Notes: generated by a model not told the origin, from the sequence alone. DNA of 64,000 nt from Symbiodinium natans (GCA_905221605.1 CAJNDS010001668.1:980276-1044275); one strand, 5' to 3'; counted from the first letter of the stretch, positions 56,901 through 64,000 are shown. A program made the numbers and translations.

Positions 56901-58570
56901 CAGGCATGACGCTGAGCGTCGAGGCCTTTATCGGCTCCAAGTTCGGAGGCCACGTGGACCTCGCGAGGGTTTAGGGTTTAGGGTTTAGGGTTTAGGGTTT
57001 AGGGTTTAGGGTTTAGGGTTTAGGGTTTAGGGTTTAGGGTTTAGGGTTTAGGGTTCAGGGTTCAGGGTTTAGGGTTTAGGGTTTAGGGTTTAGGGTTTAC
57101 GGGCTATGTTTTTGTTAGGGTGTCGAGTCTGGAATATGTGGCTTGAATCCCCCAACTGGAAAAGAGGAACTTTGAAGATGCTGGAATGGTAGCCCGAATC
57201 CCTAATAAAAGCTCTAAACCCAAAACCCAAAACCCAAACCCAGGTTCGGGGCTCTGGGCTTGCGGGCTCCGGTATGTTTGAGGGGATTGTGCCTTAAGGA
57301 ATGGTTTGTGTCTGGGAGCTCAGCTTGATGAAGTTTAGCATGCTACCAAAGCGTTCTGCTCATGCTCACAATCCTAGTACCTGTTCTTGGTATCACCGTT
57401 GTTGCTGTTTGATGTTCTTTCTATGCGGCCTGTTGTTGTTTCAGTGGGGGGGGGGGGGGGCTTGTGTGTTGTGCTGAAAGAAGATCTAAGAAGGCCTCGG
57501 TTCCCGTGATTGTGGGCCGCGAGTCCACTAGATTCAACTTCAGTGGATTCTAGGGCTTAGGGCTTGAGGTCTAGAGGTTAGGGCTTAGGGGTTCCGCAGC
57601 CAAGGTGAAGGGGTCAAGTTCGAGCAGCACGGGGTCATTCGGAAGAACGGCGCCCTGGCTGTCTTAGGATTTGGAGCCACGTCTGTTTTTCGCGAGGGGC
57701 GGGGGGAGATTATAGGTAGGCCCTCAGGTGCTGATACATGTACATATATACATATATATTTTTCGTGTTACTGGATTTGGAAGACCTACTCCAGGATTTA
57801 TAGGGTTTTTCAGGGCAGGACCTTGGCATAGTCGTGCATGCTCTTGTTGAAGAGGATCCTATTGGGGAAGATGCTTCAGAGGGGCTAATTGGTCAGTCTC
57901 AGCCTGGAGAGGTCAGCAGCTTGGGCCTTACCTTTTTAGGGTTAAACCCACCCATACATCAGCAGTCCCTTTTATGACCAGCTAACATAATCATCGGGCC
58001 CGAAAAAAGCCTTGGTTAGCAATATTGCTACAGAAGGGTTTCGACACCCCATCCCAAGAAAGGAACTTGAGGACAGCAGGTGCAGACTCTTTTTTGGAGC
58101 CTCAAGCTTAGCAACTCTGATTCCTAAAGCCCTCAAGCCTGCAACCCCCCGCGAAGACGGCTCACCCCCAAAACCCTGGCGCCTAAACGCCATATCTCCA
58201 AACCGTCAACCCCGCACCCAAAACCCTTAGCCCTAAACCCCCAATCCTAAGCCAACCCTAAGCCCTCAAACCCTCAAGCAGAGTCCAAAGCCGTAAAACC
58301 TTCAGCCCTAAACAAGTACTCCCCTTAAGAAATCATGACTTGCTTCGTCATGGTTCTATGACAAAGTACACCCCAAGCCCCCTGAACCTTAAACCATAAA
58401 CCCCAAACTCCCCAAACCCTAAACCCTAAAACCCAAACCCCAAACCCTACTAAACCCTACACCCCAAACCGCCTAAACCCGAAAAGAAATCGCCCGATCC
58501 AGGCTTCGAGCTGCTTTCCACCGGCGTGCCGCCGGAGGAGCTGGAACATGGGTGCTTCTTCAAACCCTAA
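36850..58570 (+). CDS. M24-fold protein, DddP / Xaa-Pro peptidase-like, split over ~22 kb
   Basis: Nineteen small exons, listed separately, read in order as one protein of the creatinase/M24 fold most like the DddP/Xaa-Pro peptidase group. Landmarks in order: FDPINVRYAVDFRSM; DAQIPIEYARSVKSEEEI; WSILHATVVACDGEYVETR; SGPKTNPW; DTDVVGPFGYYVDFSRTF; HNMALLKPG; HGTGMTGEYP; DWESHGYDG; SVEAFIG; EGVKFE. The usual metal ligands (two Asp, His, two Glu) are all present. In bacterial DddP DMSP lyase an Asp six residues after the HGxG His is reported as catalytic (from memory); here that position is Gly. DMSP cleavage is therefore doubtful and a hydrolase or peptidase-like role more likely. Exons averaging ~65 bp account for well under a tenth of the locus. 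One section (between 38405 and 45982) and the start Met are missing. Confidence 0.88.
37032..37145 (+). mobile_element. MITE-like element, family 3 copy 3
   Basis: Same orientation and body as 6641-6759 (ATGGGCCCTGAATATGGTCC, GGGGTATATGAAGGGGTA). It lies inside the first recognised intron of the M24-like gene. Confidence 0.8.
37648..37726 (+). CDS. M24-like gene exon: RRHNVSAAVIFDPINVR
   Basis: Begins after CTGCAG and ends with a GC donor (GCTCCG). It encodes the conserved FDPxNIRY region, whose final Arg codon is completed by the next exon. CCCTAAA lies upstream and a TTTAGGG array downstream. Confidence 0.9.
38357..38405 (+). CDS. M24-like gene exon: YAVDFRSMIPFYLRR
   Basis: Starts after CTGGCAG and completes FDPINVR-YAVDFRSM across the splice. 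The 3' border is uncertain. Confidence 0.8.
39820..40050. repeat. Left AT-rich subterminal array
   Basis: About six degenerate copies of GAAAACCTCTATTTTCTCTA separated by TTTAATA-like spacers, followed by a GGAA-rich tract. Confidence 0.8.
40379..42560 (+). CDS. Coding-like interior of the candidate element, unassigned
   Basis: Several overlapping open frames with gene-like GC. One plausible path: ~40640-40920 (SKVLRIAAVREGCAMPRHAA); a T-rich intron ending CTGGCAG; an exon at 41051-41122 (MDTSQLPCGICSRCQIAWMR, a CxxC..C zinc-knuckle-like cluster); a second T-rich intron ending TATGGCAG; then 41224-41580 (KAKAKYMFIRPNERVLQFAG). 41589-41969 is open in two frames, one with CNKHVTLCYNCPHAAH. No reverse transcriptase, integrase or transposase motif was found. 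The exact gene model is unknown. Confidence 0.35.
42960..43190. repeat. Right AT-rich subterminal array (inverted)
   Basis: Copies of AAAATAGAGGTTTTC, reverse complement of the left array unit. AT-rich sequence extends back to ~42565. Confidence 0.8.
44532..44634 (+). mobile_element. MITE-like element, family 2 copy 2
   Basis: Terminal repeats CTTAGTAGCTGAGT and ACTCAGCAACTAAG match at 13 of 14 positions when inverted. Very close to copy 3. Confidence 0.9.
45660..45764 (+). mobile_element. Short inverted-repeat element, family 4 copy 2
   Basis: CTAGCTTGGCCCTTGGGACA at the left and GGGGCCATCCTAG at the right. Aligns with 9346-9440. Confidence 0.65.
45850..45954. repeat. Telomere-like array, CCCTAAA/CCCCAAA orientation
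   Basis: Ends 27 bp before the exon at 45982. A TTTAGGG array follows the exon (46046-46133). Confidence 0.95.
45982..46036 (+). CDS. M24-like gene exon: RIDLWVEEMAPWPPFPY
   Basis: Starts after CTCTCAG and ends at a GT donor (GTTTGA), phase 0 into the next exon. The assignment rests on phase and position rather than a strong motif. It is bracketed by opposed telomere-like arrays. Confidence 0.6.
46588..46678 (+). CDS. M24-like gene exon: LEDKILGKLAATSPHGKRVA
   Basis: Continues IERFQAARDE and ends G|GTTGGG. Phase 1 joins the next exon as a Val codon. The acceptor is TTGAG or GCTCGAG (6 bp later). Confidence 0.8.
46816..46886 (+). CDS. M24-like gene exon: GYCEERATRGLRDRGYALLA
   Basis: From ACCACAG to CCG|GTCTGC. 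It runs in phase into DLIDAQIP, matching the family order (…LRxxGLxxxDAQ…). Confidence 0.85.
47299..47372. repeat. Telomere-like array, CCCTAAA orientation
   Basis: Perfect heptamers upstream of the exon at 47412. Confidence 0.95.
47412..47504 (+). CDS. M24-like gene exon: DAQIPIEYARSVKSEEEITA
   Basis: 31 codons from CCCCAAG to CAA|GTGAGG. The motif (E.AR.VKS..EI..IR) is the linker into the catalytic domain of M24 proteins. Confidence 0.9.
47605..47714 (+). mobile_element. MITE-like element, family 2 copy 3
   Basis: CTTAGTAGCTGAGT to ACTCAGCAACTAAG, 110 bp. It sits in an intron of the M24-like gene, 100 bp after an exon. Confidence 0.9.
48241..48312 (+). CDS. M24-like gene exon: VVEEGVHRLREALAKPEVNI
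   Basis: 24 codons ending TENE at a GC donor (GCCCCA). The next exon continues VWSILH, giving the family motif TENE-xWSxLH. Acceptor ATCAAG. Confidence 0.9.
48780..48838 (+). CDS. M24-like gene exon: VWSILHATVVACDGEYVETR
   Basis: Acceptor GTAAAG, donor GTCGCT, phase 2. Very characteristic of the DddP-like branch of M24. Confidence 0.93.
49856..49955. repeat. ~51 bp tandem duplication
   Basis: Two nearly identical copies of CGTCAATACCTAGGACT followed by TTCCTTACCTGCAGGTTAGT. Confidence 0.95.
50020..51609 (+). CDS. Ubiquitin-like/RCC1-like fusion with 41-residue tandem repeats
   Basis: The N-terminus (MLQLTVSLPSGRAECFSVDQ … VGDLQILAAQTF) is a ubiquitin-like fold. After a 117 bp intron (50160-50276) the frame resumes as GVLDDPRAPLLNVGLRAGDH, the second half of that fold. 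Nine full and one partial repeats of 41 residues follow (GGDSSAVQSQLKGVQQVQAT then AFAAILADGSVVSWGDP), starting at 50464, 50587, 50710, 50833, 50950, 51073, 51205, 51328, 51451 and 51574. RCC1-like blades of this type are abundant in dinoflagellates; their partner is unknown. A TGA at 50938 replaces the invariant Trp codon at the end of repeat 4, with the frame intact afterwards; repeat 4 is also 6 bp short. Start ATG at 50020. The gene lies on the same strand inside an intron of the M24-like gene. Confidence 0.9.
50160..50276 (+). mobile_element. Introner-like element forming the intron of the ubiquitin-like/RCC1-like gene
   Basis: Terminal inverted repeats CTTGGCAGACCAGTGG and CTACTGGGCTACCAAG lie exactly at the splice borders (GC donor, CCAAG acceptor). 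GAGAGG and GAGGGG flank it as a possible target duplication. Removal gives VTAERRGVLDDP in frame. It shares sequence with the intron at 28286-28401. Confidence 0.88.
52350..52407 (+). CDS. M24-like gene exon: LFNSGPKTNPWMPPGSTFQ
   Basis: The first base completes the Arg codon split at 48838. SGPxTNPW is a strong DddP-branch motif. The donor is written GG (GGTTTGGGG) unless the acceptor of the next exon is shifted by one base. Confidence 0.9.
53004..53048 (+). CDS. M24-like gene exon: ESGTRKITAGETVQL
   Basis: 15 codons from TCAGGCAG to a GA donor (GACCGG), joining DTDVVG in phase 0. Corresponds to the family's …I.PGE.VALDTD segment. Confidence 0.85.
53623..53683 (+). CDS. M24-like gene exon with two metal-binding Asp motifs
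   Basis: Reads DTDVVGPFGYYVDFSRTFTA. The Asp of DTD and of VDFSRT are expected metal ligands. Donor GTCGGC, phase 1. Confidence 0.95.
53800..54020. repeat. (GA)n microsatellite
   Basis: GAGA tract with GAGC and GAAA interruptions. Poly-RE or poly-SL frames are artefacts. Confidence 0.97.
54211..54274 (+). CDS. M24-like gene exon: YGFEGFQPSEAQKKHYRLAL
   Basis: Acceptor CATTGGAG. It ends CTG GA with a GA donor (GACGCT), joining EMVAHNMALL of the next exon. Confidence 0.88.
54440..54890. repeat. GGGAGACTCTGGG / TTGGGCACTCCAG minisatellite
   Basis: More than a dozen interleaved ~35 bp units in an intron of the M24-like gene. Long frames on both strands come from the repeat. Confidence 0.9.
54997..55090 (+). 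CDS. M24-like gene exon: MVAHNMALLKPGATFANVTF
   Basis: Continues NAWPIPEDHLG to a GC donor (GCTTTT). Matches the family's …QHNLALIRPG…AW.IPE… segment. Confidence 0.92.
55685..55731 (+). CDS. M24-like gene exon with metal-binding His (HGTGMTGE)
   Basis: Reads DHKYHVQTHGTGMTG and splits the Glu codon before YPYIF. The CAC at 55709-55711 is the expected metal ligand. The codon at 55727-55729 is Gly where DddP has its reported catalytic Asp. Confidence 0.92.
56498..56562 (+). CDS. M24-like gene exon: YPYIFHPSDWESHGYDGEVV
   Basis: Acceptor AATCCAG, GC donor (GCGCTAG). Highly characteristic DWE..GYDG segment. Confidence 0.95.
56904..56967 (+). CDS. M24-like gene exon with first metal-binding Glu
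   Basis: Reads MTLSVEAFIGSKFGGHVDLA, with Glu at 56921-56923. The exon runs directly into a TTTAGGG array. The donor phase is not fully resolved (GG or GT). Confidence 0.92.
56967..57098. repeat. Telomere-like array, TTTAGGG orientation
   Basis: About 18 heptamers immediately abutting the preceding exon, so the first unit forms the 5' end of the intron. Confidence 0.97.
57600..57649 (+). CDS. M24-like gene exon with second metal-binding Glu
   Basis: Reads QGEGVKFEQHGVIRKN and ends G|GCGCCC (GC donor). Glu at 57622-57624 completes the ligand set. Confidence 0.92.
58503..58570 (+). CDS. M24-like gene last exon: FELLSTGVPPEELEHGCFFK
   Basis: Follows GATCCAG and corresponds to the family's C-terminal …EVLS.FP… tail. 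The TAA stop at 58568 lies inside a CCCTAA sequence, so the stop codon appears to be supplied by telomere-like DNA. Confidence 0.8.
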
Positions 58571-59158
58571 GCGCCCATGTCCCACAATATTATGAAGGTA
58601 CTTAAAAAGGAGGTGCTTTAACAAGGTCCACCATATCATTATACTTGGGCCCAAAGGTTCCTATATAGGAGGTGCTTTAAGGCCCAAGTCTTCCCTTTTT
58701 CAGGTACATGGGTTCTTCTAGGGCCAAGTCTTCTAGGGTCCATGATGGCCTAAGTACCTTCAAGGGGGCTTAGTGTAGGGTTTAGGGGGTTAGCAAGTAG
58801 GGTTTAGGGAGAAGGCGTAGTTCCTACACAGCAGCTTTCATTTCTGGACCCGCAACTGAGGGCTTTGGGGATGCTGTGATCGTACGAGGCCTACCTTTTT
58901 TGGATAAGGGCCCATAAAAAAGTGAATCACCCACATCGGTAGGGGGAGGGGGGGGGGGGGAGGGGAGGGCTTGCCGATGCGATGCTTGTTCTTCAGTCTG
59001 CCCGTTACATAGTTTCTTAGTTTGGACTCACTGACACTGCACGCTAGATCAACGCTGTGCCCCAGACCTTAAGCCCCAAACCCTACTCCTTTACCTTAAA
59101 CACTAAACCCTAAACCCTAAACCCTAAACCCTAAACCCTAAACCCTTCTTTCGCCCAG
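58571..59158. other. 3' flank with inverted-repeat fragments
   Basis: GGTGCTTTA and GGCCCAAG direct or inverted pairs at 58610-58735 resemble a further short element (compare 46318-46378). A CCCTAAA array is at 59095-59150. Confidence 0.5.
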
Positions 59159-59564
59159 TCTCCAAGTGTGCCCCTGCAGCGCTGGCGAGGATTACCTGCT
59201 CGCCGGCGAGGAGAAATTTTGCGTCTCCAAGTGAGCCTCAGGTTGTTGGTTGAAGCCAGGTGCATAGGGCTTACCCTAAACCCTAAACCTAAACCCTAAA
59301 CCCTAGACCCTAGACCCTAGACCCTAAACCCTAAACCCTAAACCCTAAACCCTAAACCTTAAACCCTAAACCCTAAACCCTAAACCCTAAACCCTAAACC
59401 CTAAACCCTAAACCCTAAACCCTAAACCCTAAACCCTAAACCCTAAACCCTAGGCCAGGTTTATAGCGTCTAGATGGACTTTTCAGGGAGGAGGCTCGGA
59501 GAATTTTGGAGGCTGCTGCTTCTGCGCGTGGCGCCCTCTGGAAGCCCAGCGAGACTCCCACCAA
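59159..59564 (+). CDS. Two exons of an unassigned Cys-containing protein
   Basis: Exon 59159-59230 reads VCPCSAGEDYLLAGEEKFCV and ends at GTGAGC. Its phase joins exon 59487-59564, which reads EEARRILEAAASARGALWKP then SETPT and ends at GTAGGT. The intron is ~256 bp and mostly CCCTAAA repeats. The C.C…C spacing recalls EGF-like or secreted domains, but that is speculative. Further exons are expected; 60150-60235 is open in two frames and undecided. Confidence 0.6.
59268..59452. repeat. Telomere-like array, CCCTAAA orientation
   Basis: About 26 heptamers with CCCTAGA variants, inside the intron between 59230 and 59487. Confidence 0.97.
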
Positions 59565-59985
59565 GTAGGTTGGGATGTGCAGGGTCGTTTAGGGCTTAAG
59601 GGGCTTTAATTTAAAAGGGCTTAAAAGAGTTTAAGGGCTTCAAGGGGTGTACGGGGCGTTAAGGGGTTGTGAGGCGTTCAAAAGGTTTAGGGTTCAGGGT
59701 TTGGAGGCTTGAGGTTGGGCAAGTCTAGGCGCCGAAAGCCATGGAAAACCGAGTCCTGCACCCCCAGGAATTCATCTGGTCCGTTCTCTAAACTAGGGTT
59801 TGTTGTGGGGTTCCTATTATGAGGTGGGCCCTTATATTTGGGGTACCCCACAAGGGACCCCATTTCTGAGAAGTGACCATCTGAAGCCGCCAAAGAGCCC
59901 TCCTGAAACCTTATCGCCACTAGGCCTCTGAAGCCCTGGATATGCCGGCCCTCCGAGCTCTAGACTAAATCTCTGAACCCGAAAC

Positions 59986-60133
59986 CCTAAACCCTAAACC
60001 CTAGACCCTAGACCCTAGACCCTAAACCCTAAACCCTAAACCCTAAACCCTAAACCCTAAACCCTAAACCCTAAACCCTAAACCCTAAACCCTAAACCCT
60101 AAACCCTAAACCCTAAACCCTAAACCCTAAACC
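59986..60133. repeat. Telomere-like array, CCCTAAA orientation
   Basis: About 21 heptamers, again with three CCCTAGA units near the left end, as in 59268-59452. The two arrays may be copies. Confidence 0.97.
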
Positions 60134-60239
60134 CTTCAAGACAGAGCTGGGCTCCTAGAGGGCTTAACCTCGGACAGTCTGCTGGGGGCCTTGCGCAGCG
60201 GGCCCGCAACTTTGCGGGGCTTCGGCTCAGGGCTCTGAA

Positions 60240-61765
60240 GGCTCATAGGGGCTTAAAGGGGCTTGGGGGGTCCTAAAGGGCTTATAGGGGCTTATAGGGG
60301 GCCTAGAGGGGCTTAGAGGGTTTAGGGTCTGGGCTTCAGGATTTATGGATTGAGGATTTTTGGGGTTTGGGGCTTGTGGTTTGGTGGTTTTTGGGGTGTA
60401 GAGTTTGTAGGGACCTTTATTTTTGCAGGGCCGTGGTCCCCAAGTCCTAAACCACCAGTTTCAGGTTTCGACCAACCCTTGACCAAACCTTCAACACCAA
60501 ACCTTCAACTCTAAACCCTAAACTCTCAGGACAAAACACCCTCTTAACGAGCCTCAGAAGAGGTTAGGATCCGTTGTAGATTGTAGACCCGTCCGTCATA
60601 CCTCCGGTTGCACACGCATTTGGACCTTGCAAGATGGGAACGTCTTCTCACTCTTCACCACGGTCGCTTCGCCGGGAAGTGCAGGGAAAGAGTATACTGT
60701 ACCAGGGTCACTAGGGCTTAGGGCTTAGGGCTTAGGGTTCAGGATTTAGGGCTTAGGCTTGTTTTTTTTCTAGTCCTGCTTGCCCCATTGAACACGAATT
60801 CTAAGCCACAAGTACACTGCCTCGTTTCGCTGAAGCCCCAGAGCCGGTCGGTTGGACCAGTCCAGGTTTTCTTGAGGCTTGATAGGAGCAAGTACAGTCA
60901 GAACTGGTAGCATCCCTTCGGTGTACTTAGAACACTACTTCTTATAGCCAAGATCCTGAACCCTGATCTGATTGTGCTTACGGTAGATCTAGGCCGAGGC
61001 GAATAGCTGGGGCTGAGAATTTAGCAACTACAGAGCTGCTGGGCGATAACCTTCTTTGGGTGCATTTCTAACCACTTTTCTTATCACTTCCATGGAATCT
61101 TCAAGGCAAGCTTAACCCTGGAATCGAGTCGGCTCGAGTGGGTCTCGATGCCTCGAGAGCAGAAGCCCCCCCTTTGAAGGGCCTCGGTTGATGAGGGTCA
61201 AGCGAGGCTGCGTGAAAGAAGCGCCAAAACATGCTCGACCCTAAACCCCAAGAGCGAAAACCCGAAGCTCAAAGCCCGAAACCCGAATGAAGCCCAAAAC
61301 CTCAAAGCTCCTCAACCCTCAGCCGGCTTATTGATTGGAGTCCGGGCTTTCCCAGCAACCGCAGCCGTGGTAGTCCCGTTCCCCCCAAAACCGGGGGACT
61401 CTCCACTGTTGAACTTGGGGATGCGGCCCAGGACTTCTAGAAACCCTTAAGTCAAGGGTTGTTCCCAGGTATGGTCCTTAAACGAGCGCAAGACGGTTCA
61501 GTTGCTTGGGGTTTCCGCAAAGTGAGTGTAAGGACAAACCCTGAAAAAATAAACTCCTAAGCTTTCCAGCCCAAACCCAGGTGTATACAGCAAGTTAGTC
61601 CCTTCCTGCTGCAGCACACACGTGTCGAGGCACTAAACGGTGCCAGGCGAAGTCGGAGTGTCTTCCAGAATGTGGGACTCAGGATTCAGGGTTCAAGGGT
61701 TCGGGGTTTAGGGGTTTCGGGTTTTGGGGGAGTCAGCGTCGTAGATTCTTGCGACGGCGGGGATC
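60240..61765. other. Degenerate G-rich/C-rich repeats, no supported gene
   Basis: GGGGCTTA-type repeats (60240-60320), short TTAGGG runs (60715-60755), CCCGAA-type repeats (61240-61290). Nothing codes convincingly. Confidence 0.4.
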
Positions 61766-62877
61766 ATGCGGCTGCTTCTCCTGTGCCTCTCCTGGCTGGC
61801 CTCGGGCCAGGAGGACTGCGCCGAGGGCGAGTGCGCGCTGAACATGCTGCAGCGCGGGGCAAGACAAGTGAGCTATTAGCACTAGTTTGCGACACAGTCA
61901 AACCTCCTACTGGTAGAGGATTCTTCAGGGCGTTGTGTACTGTAGCTGAGAGAATCGGCTTCACGAGAGAAAGCGGCAATTTCGAGCACTCTCAGCATCC
62001 ACAAGATGCCGACTTCATGTAGTGCCCACTTCTGGTCATTAACGAAGAGCCCCAACGCACGCCAGGGTGCAGCGCTGTCACAGAGGTGGAACAACCCTTT
62101 TCCGAGAGAGAAGCGCTCCCCCTGCGCCCAGCAAAAGCCTCATCCCTTCGAACACCACGCCCCAGATCGCAGGTTCTAAGTCTGCAGAGGCACCCTGAAG
62201 CGCAAACCCTAATCCCCTGCAAGCCTGGATCCGATAACTCTGAAGTCTGGAAGTCCCTACACCCTAAACCCTAAACCCTAAACCCTAAACCCTAAACCCT
62301 AAACCCTAAACCCGACAGAGCCCCAAGTCACTCCCAAGCCCAGAAGCTCAGGTGACCATGGATGAGGGCCTCGATGGGGAAATTGATGCCCAGGTGGGGG
62401 CCCTCAATGGGACCAGCTGCAGCAACTTCATGCTCACAGGTGGGGGGAGGGGAGGGCAGGGGTTTCGGGTTTGGGGTTTAGGGCTTGGAGTTTAGGGTTA
62501 AGGGCTTGGGGTTTAGGGTTTCGGGGTTTAGGGCCAGTTTAGGGCTTTGCAGATGAGGGTTTCATAACATTTGCGCAGCAACTGCATTCGTGCAGGAGGG
62601 TACGGGCGCCAAAGAAGGGCGCCAAAGAAGTCGGCGGGGATTAGAGGGCTGTTCAAAGGGCTTTACGGGGTTTATAGGCTTTTTGCAGGGCTTTTGTGGC
62701 GCCTTTATAGGGCTTTTGTTCTGGGGTCTTTAGGGTTGCCCGGCAGGCAAGGTCCAGATGGTCCACTACCGGAACTGGGTGGTCGGCAAGGCAAAAGCTC
62801 GCGGCGTGAAGGGCTGGGTCGCCAATGGCGGAGATAAAAGCTACGATGGCGCCTCGTGCGGCGAACTTTCTTCGGGG
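61766..62877 (+). CDS. Secreted protein, three exons with signal peptide, 3' end open
   Basis: Exon 1 (61766-61867) starts MRLLLLCLSWLASGQEDCAE, a clear signal peptide, then GECALNMLQRGARQ and GTGAGC. The C..xCxLNxLQ pattern recurs after signal peptides of dinoflagellate secreted proteins. Exon 2 (62319-62439) starts after CCGACAG and reads SPKSLPSPEAQVTMDEGLDG … NGTSCSNFMLT, donor GTGGGG, phase 1. Exon 3 (62747 to ~62877) starts after CGGCAG and reads KVQMVHYRNWVVGKAKARGV … NGGDKSYDGASCGE; its end is not fixed. All phases agree. Opposed telomere-like arrays flank exon 2. No enzymatic family is recognised. A possible later exon is at 63141-63190 (VDPEAKFFKLR). Confidence 0.75.
62262..62313. 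repeat. Telomere-like array, CCCTAAA orientation
   Basis: Seven heptamers ending 5 bp before exon 2 of the secreted-protein gene. Confidence 0.95.
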
Positions 62878-63599
62878 TGTTGTTGTGGAGAGTTTTATTT
62901 ATGTTTGGGGGGGGTTGTCTGAGAGCTATTGGGGGGGGGCTTTTGGGAAGTGAAGTTTCGAGCTTTGCAGGGTTTAGGGCTTGGGACTGCCAAAGTGTTG
63001 CAAAAAGTCAGCTGATTTGCAAGAAAATGGTTGAGGCTTCATAGGGTGTAGTGCTTTAGGGCGTAGAAGCCCGGGACCATACCCACGACGTCTCAAACTC
63101 GCGATCTGCACCTGATCTCCACATCACACGGCTGCCTCTAGTCGACCCAGAGGCCAAGTTCTTCAAACTCCGAGCATCCCAAAAATCGCTAACACCCAAG
63201 CCCACAAAAGGGCCCAACAGCCCAAAACTCTGGACCGAACCCTAAACGCCCTACAGCCCCCAAACTTCTGCCCCAAACCCCAAACCCTTTACTCTCTATT
63301 GTGGCCCCAAAGCCCTATGGACCCTAAAAAACCCTATAAAAGGTCCAACTGCCGAAGCTGAGGATCCCATGCGCCCTGTTCCACGTGTGGGTGCGTCCTT
63401 GGCCACGTGGAGGGCGCCTCCGCGATTTCAATGTAGGAATTGCGCCCTGAAGGGAGAGGGGGGTTAAGTGGGTTCATAAGACTGAGAGGGTTCATCGTTT
63501 TCTTTCGTTTACAAAGATTCAAGGGGGCAGGGTAAATACGGTTCGTCGGGCTGGGGATATACGGTTCGAAGGGTTGATAGGGTTTATAAGGTTTGGAGG

Positions 63600-63779
63600 A
63601 TGTGGCATGTTGAGGGCTCTTCTTGCAAGGCTGAGACAAGAAGAAGTAGGGAAGTTGGAGACTTGTTAATTGAGCATGTGGACGCAGAAGGGCTACAACA
63701 GGATGAGATTCAACTTCTTGCAGGGTTGGCCAGGTTGCCTTTGCGTCCCGAGTGGGCTAAGCTTACTTTGCAAGTGTAG
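63600..63779 (+). CDS. Small ORF of 59 codons, unassigned
   Basis: ATG at 63600 to TAG at 63777. Reads IEHVDAEGLQQDEIQLLAGL then ARLPLRPEWAKLTLQV. Helical and gene-like, with no repeat content. It could be a fragment or final exon of a larger gene. Confidence 0.4.
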   Translation: MWHVEGSSCKAETRRSREVGDLLIEHVDAEGLQQDEIQLLAGLARLPLRPEWAKLTLQV

Positions 63780-64000
63780 TTATGACGGCCACTAAGCGTC
63801 TTAAGCTACGAAATCGGGGAATCGTAGTCCCTGCTAAAGCCCAAGAGTCAGAAAAACCTTCGAGCCCCCAATGTGCCCATGCTGTAATCAAAACGACGGT
63901 TGCTCATACCCCTGCGGCCCTAAACCAAACCCCAAACCCTACTGTACCCCCTGAACCCGAAGCCTGAAACCCCTCCTGAGGCCCTCCGACCCTCTGCACC

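Overview
The window reads as nuclear DNA of a dinoflagellate. The evidence is: very many interstitial telomere-type TTTAGGG/CCCTAAA repeats; tiny exons in large introns; predicted introns with GC and GA as well as GT donors but always AG acceptors; every recognised gene on the + strand; and gene families typical of these genomes (BTB with beta-propeller-like repeats, RCC1-type repeats, a ubiquitin-like/RCC1-like fusion). No rRNA, tRNA, CRISPR array or bacterial-style operon was seen. Species cannot be named. All exon borders come from reading frame, splice phase and family motifs, without transcripts.

Layout. 0-12 kb: small exon-like islands between telomere-like arrays, four copies of a ~100 bp inverted-repeat element (1.2-2.3 kb), and a coiled-coil exon with an eIF4E-binding-like motif (4.3-4.9 kb). 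12.8-14.5 kb: an intronless, frameshifted BTB-BACK gene copy. 15.1-16.1 kb: unassigned exons. 18.7-20.4 kb: exons of a PX-domain protein. 22-24 kb: further exons. 27.3-28.6 kb: an RCC1-repeat gene. 29.3-36.3 kb: satellite-rich block (GAAA, AT, AGT, a ~113 bp tandem array) that surrounds an AT-rich ~2.5 kb candidate element with terminal inverted repeats.

36.8-58.6 kb: one split gene of about 19 recognisable exons encoding an M24-fold protein close to the DddP/Xaa-Pro peptidase group. One of its introns holds a candidate ~3.4 kb mobile element (39.8-43.2 kb). Another holds a complete ubiquitin-like/RCC1-like gene (50.0-51.6 kb). 59-64 kb: a Cys-containing exon pair, a three-exon secreted protein with a clear signal peptide, and a small ORF.

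Main observation. Exons are repeatedly preceded by CCCTAAA arrays and followed by TTTAGGG arrays. Introns therefore begin with UUUAGGG and end with CCCUAAA in the transcript, two sequences that are exactly complementary. Two other introns are themselves short elements with terminal inverted repeats. Together this suggests introns whose ends are held together by base pairing, which could explain the relaxed donor sequences.
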